DNA of 64,000 nucleotides from Scatomorpha stercorigallinarum (GTDB taxonomy: Bacteria; Bacillota; Clostridia; Oscillospirales; Oscillospiraceae). Each line of letters opens with the position of its first letter. The first letter of the stretch is position 1. The position numbers and the translations under genes are program-made. Location of the stretch: contig CALXGN010000007.1 in NCBI GenBank assembly GCA_944387865.1, positions 27,722 through 91,721 on the forward strand, read 5' to 3'. Under the pieces are notes generated by a model. It made no database searches and was not told where the DNA came from. It saw nothing but the letters and a program-made list of their open reading frames with translations. Below, piece by piece: positions 49,135 to 57,861 of this stretch.

Positions 49135-49163
49135 TTGAATTGTGCGGAAATCGGGGATATAAT
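49135..49163 (+). promoter_or_regulatory. sigma-A promoter of the Ogg gene
   Basis: TTGAAT (49135-49140), 17-base spacer, TATAAT (49158-49163). It occupies the in-frame TTG at 49135 and abuts the ATG at 49162, ruling both out as starts. Confidence 0.7.
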
Positions 49164-49191
49164 GCCATTACTACGGGATGGGGGCGGAAAA

Positions 49192-50031
49192 ATGCCGGTC
49201 GTCAGGGAATTAACGGAATCGTATCTCCTGCCGGAGCGAGAGCTGGACGTGGTGAAGACCTTTGAGTGCGGCCAGTGCTTCCGCTGGCGGCCGGGAGAGG
49301 ACGGAGTCTACCGCGGCGTCGCCGGCGGACGGGCGGCGCGGGTGTATCCGCGCGGCGGGGACGTCTATATCGAGGCGGAGGAGCGCGACCTGCCCTTCTG
49401 GCGGGAATATTTCGACCTCGGCACGGACTACGCCGCCGCGCGCGAGAGCGTGGAGGTCTGCGACTACATACGAGAGTGCGCCGTTTACGGCGCCGGCATA
49501 CGCATACTTCGCCAGGACAAGTGGGAGGCGCTGTGTTCCTTCATCATCTCCCAGTGCAACAACATCCCGCGCATACGCGGCATCGTCGAGCGCCTGTGCG
49601 CCCTTTTCGGCGAGGAGCTCGACGCGCCCTGGGGGAGGGTATACGCTTTCCCCGGGCCGGAAAAGCTGGCGCCGCTGGATGAGGAGGCGCTCGCGCCGCT
49701 GCGCTCCGGCTACCGGGCGAAATATATCCTGGAGGCCGCCCGGGCCGTGGACTCCGGCACGCTCGACCTGGAGGCCGTGTCGCTGCTGCCGCGGGCGGAG
49801 GACTGCCGCGCGGCGCTCAAGCGCCTGCCCGGCGTGGGCGACAAGGTGGCCAACTGCGCCGTGCTCTTCGGCCTGCACCGGATGGACGCCTTCCCCATCG
49901 ACGTCTGGGTGAAAAAAGCCCTGCGCGAGCACATGCCCGCGGGCTTCGACCCGGCCAGCCTGGGCGAATATGCGGGCCTGGCGCAGCAGTATATGTTCTT
50001 CCGCGAGCGGGAACGGGACAAAAGCGGTTGA
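49192..50031 (+). CDS. ogg: 8-oxoguanine DNA glycosylase, OGG1-type
   Basis: 279 residues from ATG 49192 (GGGGGCGG upstream). N-terminal OGG_N domain with TFECGQCFRWRPGEDGVYRGV, then HhH-GPD: LCSFIISQCNNIPRI, hairpin RLPGVGDKVANCAVL with catalytic Lys218, and catalytic Asp237 (FPIDVWVKK). It removes 8-oxoguanine paired with C and nicks the strand. OGG1-like enzymes are known in Clostridia. Its promoter sits inside the longer reading frame. Confidence 0.92.
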   Translation: MPVVRELTESYLLPERELDVVKTFECGQCFRWRPGEDGVYRGVAGGRAARVYPRGGDVYIEAEERDLPFWREYFDLGTDYAAARESVEVCDYIRECAVYGAGIRILRQDKWEALCSFIISQCNNIPRIRGIVERLCALFGEELDAPWGRVYAFPGPEKLAPLDEEALAPLRSGYRAKYILEAARAVDSGTLDLEAVSLLPRAEDCRAALKRLPGVGDKVANCAVLFGLHRMDAFPIDVWVKKALREHMPAGFDPASLGEYAGLAQQYMFFRERERDKSG

Positions 50032-50056
50032 CTTGGCCGCAGCTTGGTTATATAAT
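50028..50056 (+). promoter_or_regulatory. sigma-A promoter of guaB
   Basis: TTGACT (50028-50033, overlapping the ogg stop), 17-base spacer, TATAAT (50051-50056). Confidence 0.75.
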
Positions 50057-50105
50057 CTCTTAAATACCCATCAATATATAAAAATTTTACGGGGGTGCGT
50101 TTCGT

Positions 50106-51578
50106 ATGAACCTTAGCGATCGCTTTGTCGGCGAGGGGTTGACCTTTGACGACGTCCTGCTCGTCCCTGCGGAGAGCAACGTCCTGCCCACGGATGTGGA
50201 CCTCTCGACATACCTGACGAAGAAGATCAAGCTCAACACGCCCATCATGAGCGCGGCCATGGACACGGTGACCGAGTACCGCATGGCCATCGCCATCGCG
50301 CGCGAGGGCGGCATCGGCGTCATCCACAAGAGCATGCCCATCGACATGCAGGCCGAGCAGGTGGACATGGTGAAGCGTTCGGAGAACGGCGTCATCACCA
50401 ACCCCTTCTACCTGGGGCCTGAAAACACGCTGGCCGAGGCGGACGCGCTGATGGCCAAGTTCCGTATCTCCGGCGTGCCCGTGGTGGACACGGACGGGCG
50501 GCTGATCGGCATCATCACCAACCGCGACATGAAGTTCGAGGAGGACAAGTCCCGCTGCATACGCGAGGTGATGACCAGCGAGGGCCTGGTCACCGGGCGC
50601 GAGGGCACCACGCTGCAGGAGGCGAAGGAGATCCTCCGCCGGCACAAGATCGAAAAGCTGCCCATCGTGGACGACGAGTTCCACCTGAAGGGCCTTATCA
50701 CCATCAAGGACATCGAGAAGGTCGTAAAGTACCCGAACTCCGCCAAGGACAGCCACGGGAGGCTGCTCTGCGCCGCCGCCATCGGCGTCACCAACGACAT
50801 CCTTGACCGCGCGGGCGCGCTGGTCTCCGCCGGCGTGGACGCGCTGGTGCTCGACTCCGCCCACGGCCACAGCGCCAACATCATGCGCTGCGTGCGCCTG
50901 GTGAAGGAGCACTTCCCCGACGTGGGCCTGATCGCCGGCAACGTCGCCACCGCCGAGGGCACCGAGGCCCTCATCAAGGCCGGCGCGGACTGCGTCAAGG
51001 TCGGCATCGGCCCCGGCAGCATCTGCACCACCCGCGTGGTGGCCGGCATCGGCGTGCCGCAGATCACCGCCATCATGCAGTCGGCGGAGATGGCCGACAA
51101 GTACGGCGTGCCCATCATCGCCGACGGCGGCATCAAGTATTCCGGCGACATCGTCAAGGCCCTGGCGGCCGGCGGCAGCGTCGTCATGATGGGCTCCATG
51201 CTCGCCGGCTGCGAGGAGAGCCCCGGCGACAGCGAGATCTATCAGGGCAGGCAGTTCAAGGTCTACCGCGGCATGGGCTCGCTGGGCGCGATGCAGAAGG
51301 GCAGCGGCGACCGCTATTTCCAGTCCGGCAGCAAGAAGTACGTCCCCGAGGGCGTCGAGGGCCGCGTGCCCTACAAGGGGCCCGTGTCCGACACCATCTT
51401 CCAGATGATGGGCGGCGTGCGCTCCGGCATGGGCTACTGCGGCGTGGGCACCATCCAGGACCTGCGCACCAAGACCAAGTTCGTGCGCATCACCGGCGCG
51501 GGCCTCAAGGAGAGCCACCCGCACGACATCTACATCACCAAGGAAGCGCCGAACTACACCATGCACTCCCACGAATAA
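50106..51578 (+). CDS. guaB: IMP dehydrogenase
   Basis: 490 residues, the standard length. TIM barrel with the active-site loop GIGPGSICTTRVVAG (catalytic Cys307), two CBS domains inserted at about 95-215 (GVPVVDTDGRLIGIITNRDM, KLPIVDDEFHLKGLITIKD), and the flap GSLGAMQKGSGDRY. It converts IMP to XMP with NAD+, the committed step of GTP synthesis. It has its own strong promoter and a GGGGGTG ribosome site. Confidence 0.99.
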   Translation: MNLSDRFVGEGLTFDDVLLVPAESNVLPTDVDLSTYLTKKIKLNTPIMSAAMDTVTEYRMAIAIAREGGIGVIHKSMPIDMQAEQVDMVKRSENGVITNPFYLGPENTLAEADALMAKFRISGVPVVDTDGRLIGIITNRDMKFEEDKSRCIREVMTSEGLVTGREGTTLQEAKEILRRHKIEKLPIVDDEFHLKGLITIKDIEKVVKYPNSAKDSHGRLLCAAAIGVTNDILDRAGALVSAGVDALVLDSAHGHSANIMRCVRLVKEHFPDVGLIAGNVATAEGTEALIKAGADCVKVGIGPGSICTTRVVAGIGVPQITAIMQSAEMADKYGVPIIADGGIKYSGDIVKALAAGGSVVMMGSMLAGCEESPGDSEIYQGRQFKVYRGMGSLGAMQKGSGDRYFQSGSKKYVPEGVEGRVPYKGPVSDTIFQMMGGVRSGMGYCGVGTIQDLRTKTKFVRITGAGLKESHPHDIYITKEAPNYTMHSHE

Positions 51579-51585
51579 ACATATC

Positions 51586-51628
51586 CGCCGGCCCGGGCGG
51601 ACGCTGCGGCGCCCGCCCGGGTCCGGCG
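51586..51628 (+). terminator. G/C-rich hairpin after guaB
   Basis: Stem CGCCGG-CCCGGGCGG against CCCGCCCGGGTCCGGCG, one bulge, about 11-base loop, no immediate T run (ATTTTTT follows 12 bases later). Probably partial terminator or processing site before the sirtuin gene. Confidence 0.5.
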
Positions 51629-51666
51629 CGCGCATTTGAGCGTATTTTTTCCCGGAGGCGAGGCAG

Positions 51667-52386
51667 ATGGACGCAAAAGTCGAAAAGCTCCGCGAGTGGA
51701 TCGCGCAGAGCGACAACATCGTCTTTTTCGGCGGGGCCGGCGTGTCCACCGAGAGCGGCATACCGGATTTCCGCAGCGTGGACGGGCTCTACAACCAGCA
51801 GTGGGACTATCCGCCGGAGACCATCCTCTCGCGGACGTTCTTTGACCGCGACCCGGAGGAGTATTACCGCTTCCATCACGCGAAGCTGGTGGTGGACGGC
51901 GCGAAGCCCAACCGGGCGCACCTGCGCCTGGCGGAGCTGGAGCGCGAAGGCAAGCTGCGCGCCGTGGTCACGCAGAACATCGACGGGCTGCACCAGGCGG
52001 CGGGGAGCAAAAACGTGCTCGAGCTGCACGGGAGCATACTGCGCGCTTACTGCACGCGCTGCCATGCGCCCTACCCGGCGGAGGCCATGAACCACTGCCG
52101 GGGCGTGCCGCGCTGCGACCGCTGCGGCGGCATCGTGCGGCCGGACATCGTGCTGTATGAAGAGCCGCTGGACCAGCGGGTGATGGAGCGCGCGCTGGAG
52201 TATATCCGCGGCGCGGAGGTGCTCATCATCGGCGGCACGTCGCTGGGCGTTTACCCCGCGGCGGGGCTGATAAATTATTACCGGGGCAATAAACTGGCCC
52301 TGGTCAACCTCTCGGAGACGCCGTATGACCGGTACGCCGACCTGGTCATCCATGAAAAGATAGGCGAGGTGTTTTCTCAGGTATGA
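51667..52386 (+). CDS. NAD-dependent protein deacylase (sirtuin)
   Basis: 239 residues. Sir2 motifs: NAD loop GGAGVSTESGIPDFRS (22-37), TQNIDGLH (102-109), catalytic H121 (LELHGS), zinc ligands C129/C132 and C150/C153, and GTSLGVYPA. It removes acyl groups from Lys side chains and yields O-acyl-ADP-ribose and nicotinamide. CobB/SrtN type. The next gene overlaps by four bases. Confidence 0.95.
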   Translation: MDAKVEKLREWIAQSDNIVFFGGAGVSTESGIPDFRSVDGLYNQQWDYPPETILSRTFFDRDPEEYYRFHHAKLVVDGAKPNRAHLRLAELEREGKLRAVVTQNIDGLHQAAGSKNVLELHGSILRAYCTRCHAPYPAEAMNHCRGVPRCDRCGGIVRPDIVLYEEPLDQRVMERALEYIRGAEVLIIGGTSLGVYPAAGLINYYRGNKLALVNLSETPYDRYADLVIHEKIGEVFSQV

Positions 52387-53129
52387 GCCGTATCGACGTG
52401 CTCGGCGTCGGCTTTGACGACCTCACGATGGATGAGGCCGTGGAGCGGGCGCTGGGCTTCATGTCCGGGCGCGCAGCGCGCTATGCCTGCACGCCCAACC
52501 CGGAGATCGTGATGGCCGCGAAAAAGGACGCGGCGCTGCGCTCGGCGCTCGCCAGCGCCGACATGGTGCTGGCGGACGGCGTGGGCGTGACGAAGGCCGC
52601 TGCCATGCTCGGCACGCCGCTGAAATCGCGCGTGCCGGGGATAGACTTCGCCTCCGGCGTGATGGCGCGCCTGGCGCAGAGGAGCGGGAGCGTTTTCCTC
52701 TTTGGCGCCAAGCCGGGCGTGGCCGTGGAAGCGGCGGAAAAGCTGAAGGGGATGTTCCCCGGGCTCATCGTCGCCGGCACGGCGGACGGCTATTTTACGG
52801 ACGACGCGCCCATAGTGGAGGAGATAAACGCCGCGGGGCCGGACCTGCTGATGGTCTGCCTGGGCTCGCCCAAGCAGGAACTGTGGATGTCCGCCCACGC
52901 GGGGCGGCTGAACGCGGGGCTGATGGCCGGGCTGGGAGGCAGCCTGGACGTGTTCGCCGGGCGCGTGGAGCGCGCGCCGGAGGCCTGGCGGCGGCTGGGG
53001 CTCGAGTGGCTCTACCGCGTGATAAAGGAGCCCAAACGCCTGGGCCGCGTGATGAAGCTGCCGCTGTTCGTCGTGGAAGCGGCGGGGCAGCGGGCAAAGG
53101 GGAAGCGAGAGCATGGCAAACAGAGGTAA
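52383..53129 (+). CDS. WecB/TagA/CpsF-family glycosyltransferase (GT26)
   Basis: 248 residues. Family core: YACTPNPEIVMAAKKD, MVLADGVGVTKAAAMLG, RVPGIDFASGVM, FLFGAKPGVAV and LLMVCLGSPKQELWMSAH. Members transfer ManNAc or related sugars from UDP donors to lipid-linked GlcNAc, for teichoic acid linkage units or exopolysaccharides. GTs of this family are membrane-associated through the C-terminal appendage (here EWLYRVIKEPKRLGRVMKLP). The overlap with sir2 and tmk places it in a compact operon. Confidence 0.92.
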   Translation: MSRIDVLGVGFDDLTMDEAVERALGFMSGRAARYACTPNPEIVMAAKKDAALRSALASADMVLADGVGVTKAAAMLGTPLKSRVPGIDFASGVMARLAQRSGSVFLFGAKPGVAVEAAEKLKGMFPGLIVAGTADGYFTDDAPIVEEINAAGPDLLMVCLGSPKQELWMSAHAGRLNAGLMAGLGGSLDVFAGRVERAPEAWRRLGLEWLYRVIKEPKRLGRVMKLPLFVVEAAGQRAKGKREHGKQR

Positions 53130-53784
53130 GATCGTCGTCCTTGAGGGCATCGACGGCTCGGGCAAGAGCGCGCAGTACCGGAGGCTGAGCGCCCGGCTGG
53201 AGCGGGAGGGCATCGCCTTCCGCAGCGCGGTGTTCCCGCGCTATGACCAGGAGAGCTCCGCGCTCATACGCATGTACCTCTCGGGGCAGTTCGGCGAGGA
53301 CCCGAACGATGTGAACGCCTTCGCCTCCTCCATTTTTTACGCCGTGGACCGCTATGCGTCCTTCATGACGGACTGGAAGGACTATTATGAGGCGGGCGGG
53401 CTGATGCTGCTCGACCGCTATACGACCTCCAACGCCGTGCACCAGGGCGCGAAGCTCGGCGAGGGCGAGCAGCCGGCTTTTTTCGACTGGCTGTATGACC
53501 TCGAATATGGTAAGCTGGGCCTGCCGCGGCCCGACCTGGTGGTATACCTGGAAGTGGACCTGGAGACGAGCCTGGCGCGGATGCGCCACCGGCAGGAAAA
53601 GACCGGCCGGCCCGGGGACATCCACGAGCGGGACGCGGAATATCTCCGCCGCTGCATCGAGACGGGCGAGCGCGCGGCCGCGCACTACGGCTGGCGGCGC
53701 GTGGCCCTGCGCAAGGACGGGGAGATACGCGAGATAGACGAGAAACACGAGGAGATCTTCTCCATCGTGCGCGGCGCGCTGTGA
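53113..53784 (+). CDS. tmk: thymidylate kinase
   Basis: 223 residues. P-loop LEGIDGSGKSAQYRRL, DR(Y/T) motif LMLLDRYTTSNAVHQG and LID region with HRQEKTGRPGDIHE. It phosphorylates dTMP to dTDP. The P-loop has Ser-Ala-Gln-Tyr in place of the common T-T-Q; the LID region is like the non-Bacillus class. It starts inside the glycosyltransferase gene and overlaps the next gene by four bases. Confidence 0.93.
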   Translation: MANRGKIVVLEGIDGSGKSAQYRRLSARLEREGIAFRSAVFPRYDQESSALIRMYLSGQFGEDPNDVNAFASSIFYAVDRYASFMTDWKDYYEAGGLMLLDRYTTSNAVHQGAKLGEGEQPAFFDWLYDLEYGKLGLPRPDLVVYLEVDLETSLARMRHRQEKTGRPGDIHERDAEYLRRCIETGERAAAHYGWRRVALRKDGEIREIDEKHEEIFSIVRGAL

Positions 53785-54341
53785 TAAAAGACGAGAAGGC
53801 CGCCCTGCGAGCGCAACTGCGCGCGGCGATCGCCTCACTGCCGGAGGGGTATATCGCGAGCAGCGACGCGGGCATAATGGAAAATGTGCTCGCGCTGGCG
53901 GAATTCTCCGCCGCGGGGCGGGTGTTCGCCTATTTTTCCGTGGGGCGCGAGTGCGCCACCGCCGGCATCATCGCCGCCGCCGTGGCGGCGGGGAAGGCCG
54001 TGGCCCTGCCGAAAACGCAGGGCGCGGGGCGCATGTATTTTGCCGCCCATACGGGCGAGCTGGGCGCGGGGCGCTACGGCATCCCGGAGCCGCCGGCGGA
54101 GGCGAAAGCGCTGCTGCCGGGCAGGGGGGACGCGCTCATCGTGCCGGCCCTCTGCTGCGACGAGGCGGGATACCGGCTCGGGCAGGGCGGCGGCTATTAC
54201 GACCGGCTGCTGGCGGGCTGCAGGGCCGTCTCCATATGCCTCTGCCGCGAGCGGCTGCTGCGCAAAAAAATACCCCGGGAGTGGAACGATCTGGCGGTGG
54301 ATATCGTCGTAACGGAGGAAAGGGCGCTGCGGATAAAATAA
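53781..54341 (+). CDS. 5-formyltetrahydrofolate cyclo-ligase
   Basis: 186 residues from GTG (GTGA overlap with tmk). MTHFS signatures: FAYFSVGRECAT, ALPKTQ, GRYGIPEP, LIVPALCCDEAGYRLGQGGGYYDRLLAG. It converts 5-formyl-THF to 5,10-methenyl-THF with ATP, recovering the storage form of folate. The last gene of the sirtuin-tmk operon. A minus-strand terminator lies right after. Confidence 0.93.
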   Translation: MIKDEKAALRAQLRAAIASLPEGYIASSDAGIMENVLALAEFSAAGRVFAYFSVGRECATAGIIAAAVAAGKAVALPKTQGAGRMYFAAHTGELGAGRYGIPEPPAEAKALLPGRGDALIVPALCCDEAGYRLGQGGGYYDRLLAGCRAVSICLCRERLLRKKIPREWNDLAVDIVVTEERALRIK

Positions 54342-54364
54342 AACAGGGCTCCGGAGAGCCCTGT
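54331..54364 (-). terminator. terminator of the Cys-rich small gene
   Basis: 9-bp stem ACAGGGCTC/GAGCCCTGT (54343-54364) with CGGA loop. Minus-strand transcripts run into TTTATTTTATCC, a good terminator in that direction. It may also act on the opposite operon. Confidence 0.75.
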
Positions 54365-54380
54365 GGAGTGGTGATACGCC

Positions 54381-54512
54381 TCAGCAGCAGTTGCAGCTGT
54401 TGTCGCAGGTGCAGGAGTTGTTGCAGCAGCCGGTGTTGCCGCCGCAGCTGAACAGGAGCAGAAGGATGATTATGATCCAGAAGCAGCCGCCATTGTTATT
54501 TCCGCAGAACAT
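54381..54512 (-). CDS. Cys-rich single-TM microprotein (43 residues)
   Basis: 43 residues with ten Cys (positions 3, 10, 23, 29, 30, 34, 36, 40, 42, 43). MFCGNNNGGC is followed by one hydrophobic stretch of Ile and Leu (11-21), then a Cys/Asn-rich tail ending CDNSCNCC. GGAGAAAGGG lies upstream of the ATG and a terminator follows, so this is a complete small gene. Similar tiny Cys-rich membrane proteins occur in clostridia in my recollection; function unknown, metal binding or disulfide-rich surface exposure plausible. Confidence 0.75.
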   Translation of the reverse strand: MFCGNNNGGCFWIIIILLLLFSCGGNTGCCNNSCTCDNSCNCC

Positions 54513-54674
54513 TTTATTTACCCTTTCTCCGCGCAACTGATTTTGGTGCCTGCCCGGCCCGCGCGGGGGCCGGGGGCGAGTTCTCTTAGTGCCGGACGGC
54601 GACCGGCGCCGGTACACACCGTCTGCGCCATAATATGCCCGCCGGGGCAAACACGTTACTTGGGAGATACCCGG

Positions 54675-56231
54675 ATGCAGAACGAATTTGACAAGCTCAA
54701 CAGGATATTCGGCGTCAACGGCGACGGGCAGGAGCCGCCGCAGGGCGCGGACGCGCCGCTGCCGGACACCGGCCCGGCGGAGGACGGCGGTCTGCCGGAG
54801 GGCGCGGAAGAGCCTGCGGCCCCCAGCCAGCCGCCCGCGGAGGACGCTGTGCAGGCGCAGGACGGGCCTGCGGAGGACGCCGGCGGGGAAGTACCTGCCG
54901 CCGCGGCCGATGAGGGCCCCGCCGGCGGCGAGGACGAGTCCGAGCGCCGGGCGATGGGGCTGCTGCACAAGCTGGACAGCATGATATACGACCCGGAGAA
55001 GCACGAGCAGCGCGCGCAGGAGCGCAAAAAGCGCCGCGCTGAGCGCCGCCGCGCCGAAGAGGAGGAAGAAGAGTTCACGGAGCGCGACTTCCGGCCCATC
55101 AGGCAGCGGAGGGACGGCAGGCTCGGCTGCATGGGCGGCATAATGTACTTCGCCTTCGTCGTCAGCGTCAGCGTCATCCTGGCCGCGGTGGGCTGGATGG
55201 CGGCGATGGACGTCCTTGCGCTGAACAAGCCGCAGCTGACGGCGGTCATCACGCTGCCGGACGAGATATTCTCCGAAGTCGAGGTGGAGATCACCGACGA
55301 CGAGGGCAACGTCACCGGCACGGAGACGGAGCTGGCCGCGGACATCGACTATGTGGCAGACGTGCTCAAGAGCGCGGGGCTCATCGAGTACAAGCCGCTA
55401 TTCAAGCTCTTCTGCGACATCTCGCACGCCGCCACGGACATCGACCCGGGGACGTACGAGCTGAACACGACCTATGACTACAACGCGCTGGTGCTGAGGA
55501 TGCGCGAATCTTCCGCCATCCAGGTGACGGTGGAGCTGATGTTCCCCGAGGGCAGCACCATGGCAGAGATATTCGAAAAGCTGGAGGAGAACGGCGTCAG
55601 CACCGTGGAAGAGCTGGAGGACGCTGCGGCCAACTATGTGTTCAACTACTCCTTCCTTGACCCGACGCTGGGCGACGCGCAGAGGATGGAGGGCTATCTG
55701 TTCCCCGACACCTACCAGTTCTATCAGGACGAGCAGGCTTCGAGCGTCATCAACAAGTTCCTGCAGAACTTCAACACGCGCATCACCACCGACATGCTCA
55801 ACCAGGCCGACAACCGCGGCATGACGCTGCGCGAGGTCATCACCGTGGCCTCCATGATCGAGTCCGAGGCGGCGAACGACGAGGAGCGGCCCATCATCGC
55901 CTCCGTCATCTACAACCGCCTGAACGCCGGGATGCCGCTGCAGATCGACGCCACGGTCATGTACGCGCTGGGCGAGCACAAAGAATACCTCACCGTTGAG
56001 GACACGCAGGTGCAGAGCCCGTACAACACCTATATCAACACGGGGCTGCCGGCGGGGCCGATATCCAACCCGGGCCTGGCCTCCGTCAACGCGGCGCTCA
56101 ACCCGGGGCAGACGGACTATATGTACTACGCCCTGGACACAGAGAGCGGCACGCACCAGTTTTTCACCACCTATGAGGAGTTCGAGGCCTTCACCGCCAC
56201 GCAGGATTACACCGGCGGCGCGGGAGAATAA
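54675..56231 (+). CDS. mltG: endolytic murein transglycosylase MltG
   Basis: 518 residues from ATG 54675 (GGGAG 8 bases before). A long N-terminal cytoplasmic part (1-150) is rich in Ala, Pro, Glu, then a basic/acidic coiled-coil-like stretch (QRAQERKKRRAERRRAEEEE). TM at about 154-178. The YceG domain contains YLFPDTYQF, the catalytic Glu396 in TVASMIESEA, VIYNRLNAGMPLQIDATVMYAL and GLPAGPISNPGLASVNAALNP. It cleaves nascent glycan strands to set their length. The N-terminal extension is unusual compared with short-tail MltG of Escherichia. Confidence 0.93.
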   Translation: MQNEFDKLNRIFGVNGDGQEPPQGADAPLPDTGPAEDGGLPEGAEEPAAPSQPPAEDAVQAQDGPAEDAGGEVPAAAADEGPAGGEDESERRAMGLLHKLDSMIYDPEKHEQRAQERKKRRAERRRAEEEEEEFTERDFRPIRQRRDGRLGCMGGIMYFAFVVSVSVILAAVGWMAAMDVLALNKPQLTAVITLPDEIFSEVEVEITDDEGNVTGTETELAADIDYVADVLKSAGLIEYKPLFKLFCDISHAATDIDPGTYELNTTYDYNALVLRMRESSAIQVTVELMFPEGSTMAEIFEKLEENGVSTVEELEDAAANYVFNYSFLDPTLGDAQRMEGYLFPDTYQFYQDEQASSVINKFLQNFNTRITTDMLNQADNRGMTLREVITVASMIESEAANDEERPIIASVIYNRLNAGMPLQIDATVMYALGEHKEYLTVEDTQVQSPYNTYINTGLPAGPISNPGLASVNAALNPGQTDYMYYALDTESGTHQFFTTYEEFEAFTATQDYTGGAGE

Positions 56232-56241
56232 GAGATGCGGC

Positions 56242-56278
56242 GCCGGCCGCGGGCATTTGGCCCGCGGCCGGCTTTTTT
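56242..56278 (+). terminator. strong terminator after mltG
   Basis: Perfect 13-bp stem GCCGGCCGCGGGC/GCCCGCGGCCGGC with a 5-base loop and TTTTTT. Confidence 0.95.
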
Positions 56279-56282
56279 GGAC

Positions 56283-56311
56283 TTGTTTTTGTTAAGAAAG
56301 TCGTATATACT
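56283..56311 (+). promoter_or_regulatory. sigma-A promoter of the phosphate acyltransferase gene
   Basis: TTGTTT (56283-56288), 17-base spacer, TATACT (56306-56311). It starts right after the mltG terminator. Confidence 0.7.
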
Positions 56312-56367
56312 CATATCCAGGACGTGTTGGCGGCAACGCCGGAAAATATTTGAACAGGAGAGTGCAT

Positions 56368-57315
56368 ATGGACAGCAACGAGCTGAAGAGCTTTGAGAAC
56401 ATCCTCGAGCGCGTGCCGAAGATGAGCCGGCCCATGCGCGTGATACTCGCGGGCTCGGACGGGGAGAACATGCTCAAGGGCCTGTTCGCCGCGCAGGAAA
56501 AGGGCATTGCCCAGCCTGTCCTTGTCGGCGACCGGGCGCGCACCATCACCGTGCTCGAGCAGCTCGGCCTCGAGCGCGAGCCCTACACGATGGTGGACAC
56601 GCCGCCGGGGCACAACATCACCCAGACGGCCATCGACATCATCAACGAGGGCGACGGGGACGTGCTCATGCGCGGCAACATCCCCACGCGGGATTTCCTC
56701 ATGACCGTGCTGGAAAAGGGCAATAACCTGCGCACGGACCGGCTGATGAGCCACGTCTCGCTGGCCAGCCTGCCGGAATATCCCAAGCTGCTGGCGCTGA
56801 GCGATATGACGGTCATCATCAAGCCCAACCTCAGCCAGAAGAAGGAGATCATCCGCAACATGGCGGACGCGCTGAAGGCCTTCGGCTATGAGAACCCGAA
56901 GTTCGCCATACTGTCGCTGATGGAGAAGGTCACCTTCCACATGCAGGACACGGTGGAGGCCCAGCGGCTCTGCCACGAGCAGAAGCAGCGCCCCTTTGCC
57001 GACTGCGAGCTCTGGGGGCCCATCTCCTACGACCTGATACTGAGCAAGGAGGCCGCGAGGCTGAAGCACTACGACTGCCCCTGGTCCGGCGGCGGATTCG
57101 ACGGCATCGTGGCGCCCGACCTCTCCACGGCCAACACGCTGGTCAAGAGCTGGCTCATCCACGCCCACGCGCTGACCTGCGGCGCCGTTGTCGGGGCGAG
57201 GATACCGATAGCGCTCACCAGCCGCAGCGCCGACGAGGAGGAGACCTACCTCTCGCTGGTGTTCTGCGCGGTGCTGGACGCCTGGCGCAAGAAAAACAGC
57301 GCCGCGGCGGAATAA
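56368..57315 (+). CDS. phosphate acetyl/butyryltransferase family protein
   Basis: 315 residues from ATG 56368 (AGGAGA 6 bases before). PTA_PTB domain: PVLVGDRARTITVLEQLGL, GDVLMRGNIPTRDFL, DMTVIIKPNLSQKKEIIRNM, WGPISYDL, GGFDGIVAPDLSTAN. It exchanges phosphate for CoA on acetyl-, butyryl- or other acyl-CoA, the step before substrate-level ATP formation by an acyl kinase. No buk/ackA neighbour is present. It fits the CoA-transferase and ferredoxin oxidoreductase elsewhere in the window. Confidence 0.9.
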   Translation: MDSNELKSFENILERVPKMSRPMRVILAGSDGENMLKGLFAAQEKGIAQPVLVGDRARTITVLEQLGLEREPYTMVDTPPGHNITQTAIDIINEGDGDVLMRGNIPTRDFLMTVLEKGNNLRTDRLMSHVSLASLPEYPKLLALSDMTVIIKPNLSQKKEIIRNMADALKAFGYENPKFAILSLMEKVTFHMQDTVEAQRLCHEQKQRPFADCELWGPISYDLILSKEAARLKHYDCPWSGGGFDGIVAPDLSTANTLVKSWLIHAHALTCGAVVGARIPIALTSRSADEEETYLSLVFCAVLDAWRKKNSAAAE

Positions 57316-57336
57316 AGGCCCGGAGATACGGACAAA

Positions 57337-57363
57337 ACGGCGCAGCCGCGGCTGCGCCGTTTT
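57337..57363 (+). terminator. terminator after the phosphate acyltransferase gene
   Basis: 11-bp stem ACGGCGCAGCC/GGCTGCGCCGT with a 2-base loop followed by TTTATT. Confidence 0.85.
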
Positions 57364-57390
57364 ATTGGCTCTGCAATGGGGGAGAAGGAA

Positions 57391-57861
57391 ATGGAACTTG
57401 TCGTAAAGCATTTCAGCGAGCTTTCGGCGGCTGAACTGGCCGACATATACGAACTGCGCGTGGCGGTGTTCGTGGTGGAGCAGCGCTGCCCCTATCAGGA
57501 GGTGGACCGCGCCGACCGCGAGGCCTATCACGTCTGGCTGCGCTCGCAGGCGGGCATCGAGGCCTATCTGCGCGTGCTGCCGCGGGGCGTGAACTTCCCC
57601 GACGTGTCCATAGGGCGGGTGATCGCCGTGCGCCGCAGGCAGGGGCTGGGCAGCCGCATACTGGCCGAGGGCATGCGCGTGGCGCGCGAGCGGCTGGGCG
57701 CGGGGCGCATCGTGCTGGAAGCGCAGGTGTACGCGCGCGGGCTCTATGAAAAGGCGGGCTTCAGGGCCTGCTCGGAGGAGTTTTTGGAGGACGGGATACC
57801 GCACATAAAGATGGTCTGGGAGAGTGGAAATGGGCATGGAGCTGCTGATAAGGGAAATTGA
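57391..57861 (+). CDS. GNAT-family N-acetyltransferase (ElaA-like)
   Basis: 156 residues from ATG 57391; GGGGGAGAAGGAA directly precedes it, whereas the ATG at 57376 lies upstream of that ribosome site. GNAT fold with LRVAVFVVEQRCPYQEVD (the ElaA-type N-terminal segment), acetyl-CoA loop RVIAVRRRQGLGSRIL and AQVYARGLYEKAGF. Substrate unknown. It overlaps the next gene by 32 bases and begins a run of DNA-maintenance genes. Confidence 0.88.
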   Translation: MELVVKHFSELSAAELADIYELRVAVFVVEQRCPYQEVDRADREAYHVWLRSQAGIEAYLRVLPRGVNFPDVSIGRVIAVRRRQGLGSRILAEGMRVARERLGAGRIVLEAQVYARGLYEKAGFRACSEEFLEDGIPHIKMVWESGNGHGAADKGN

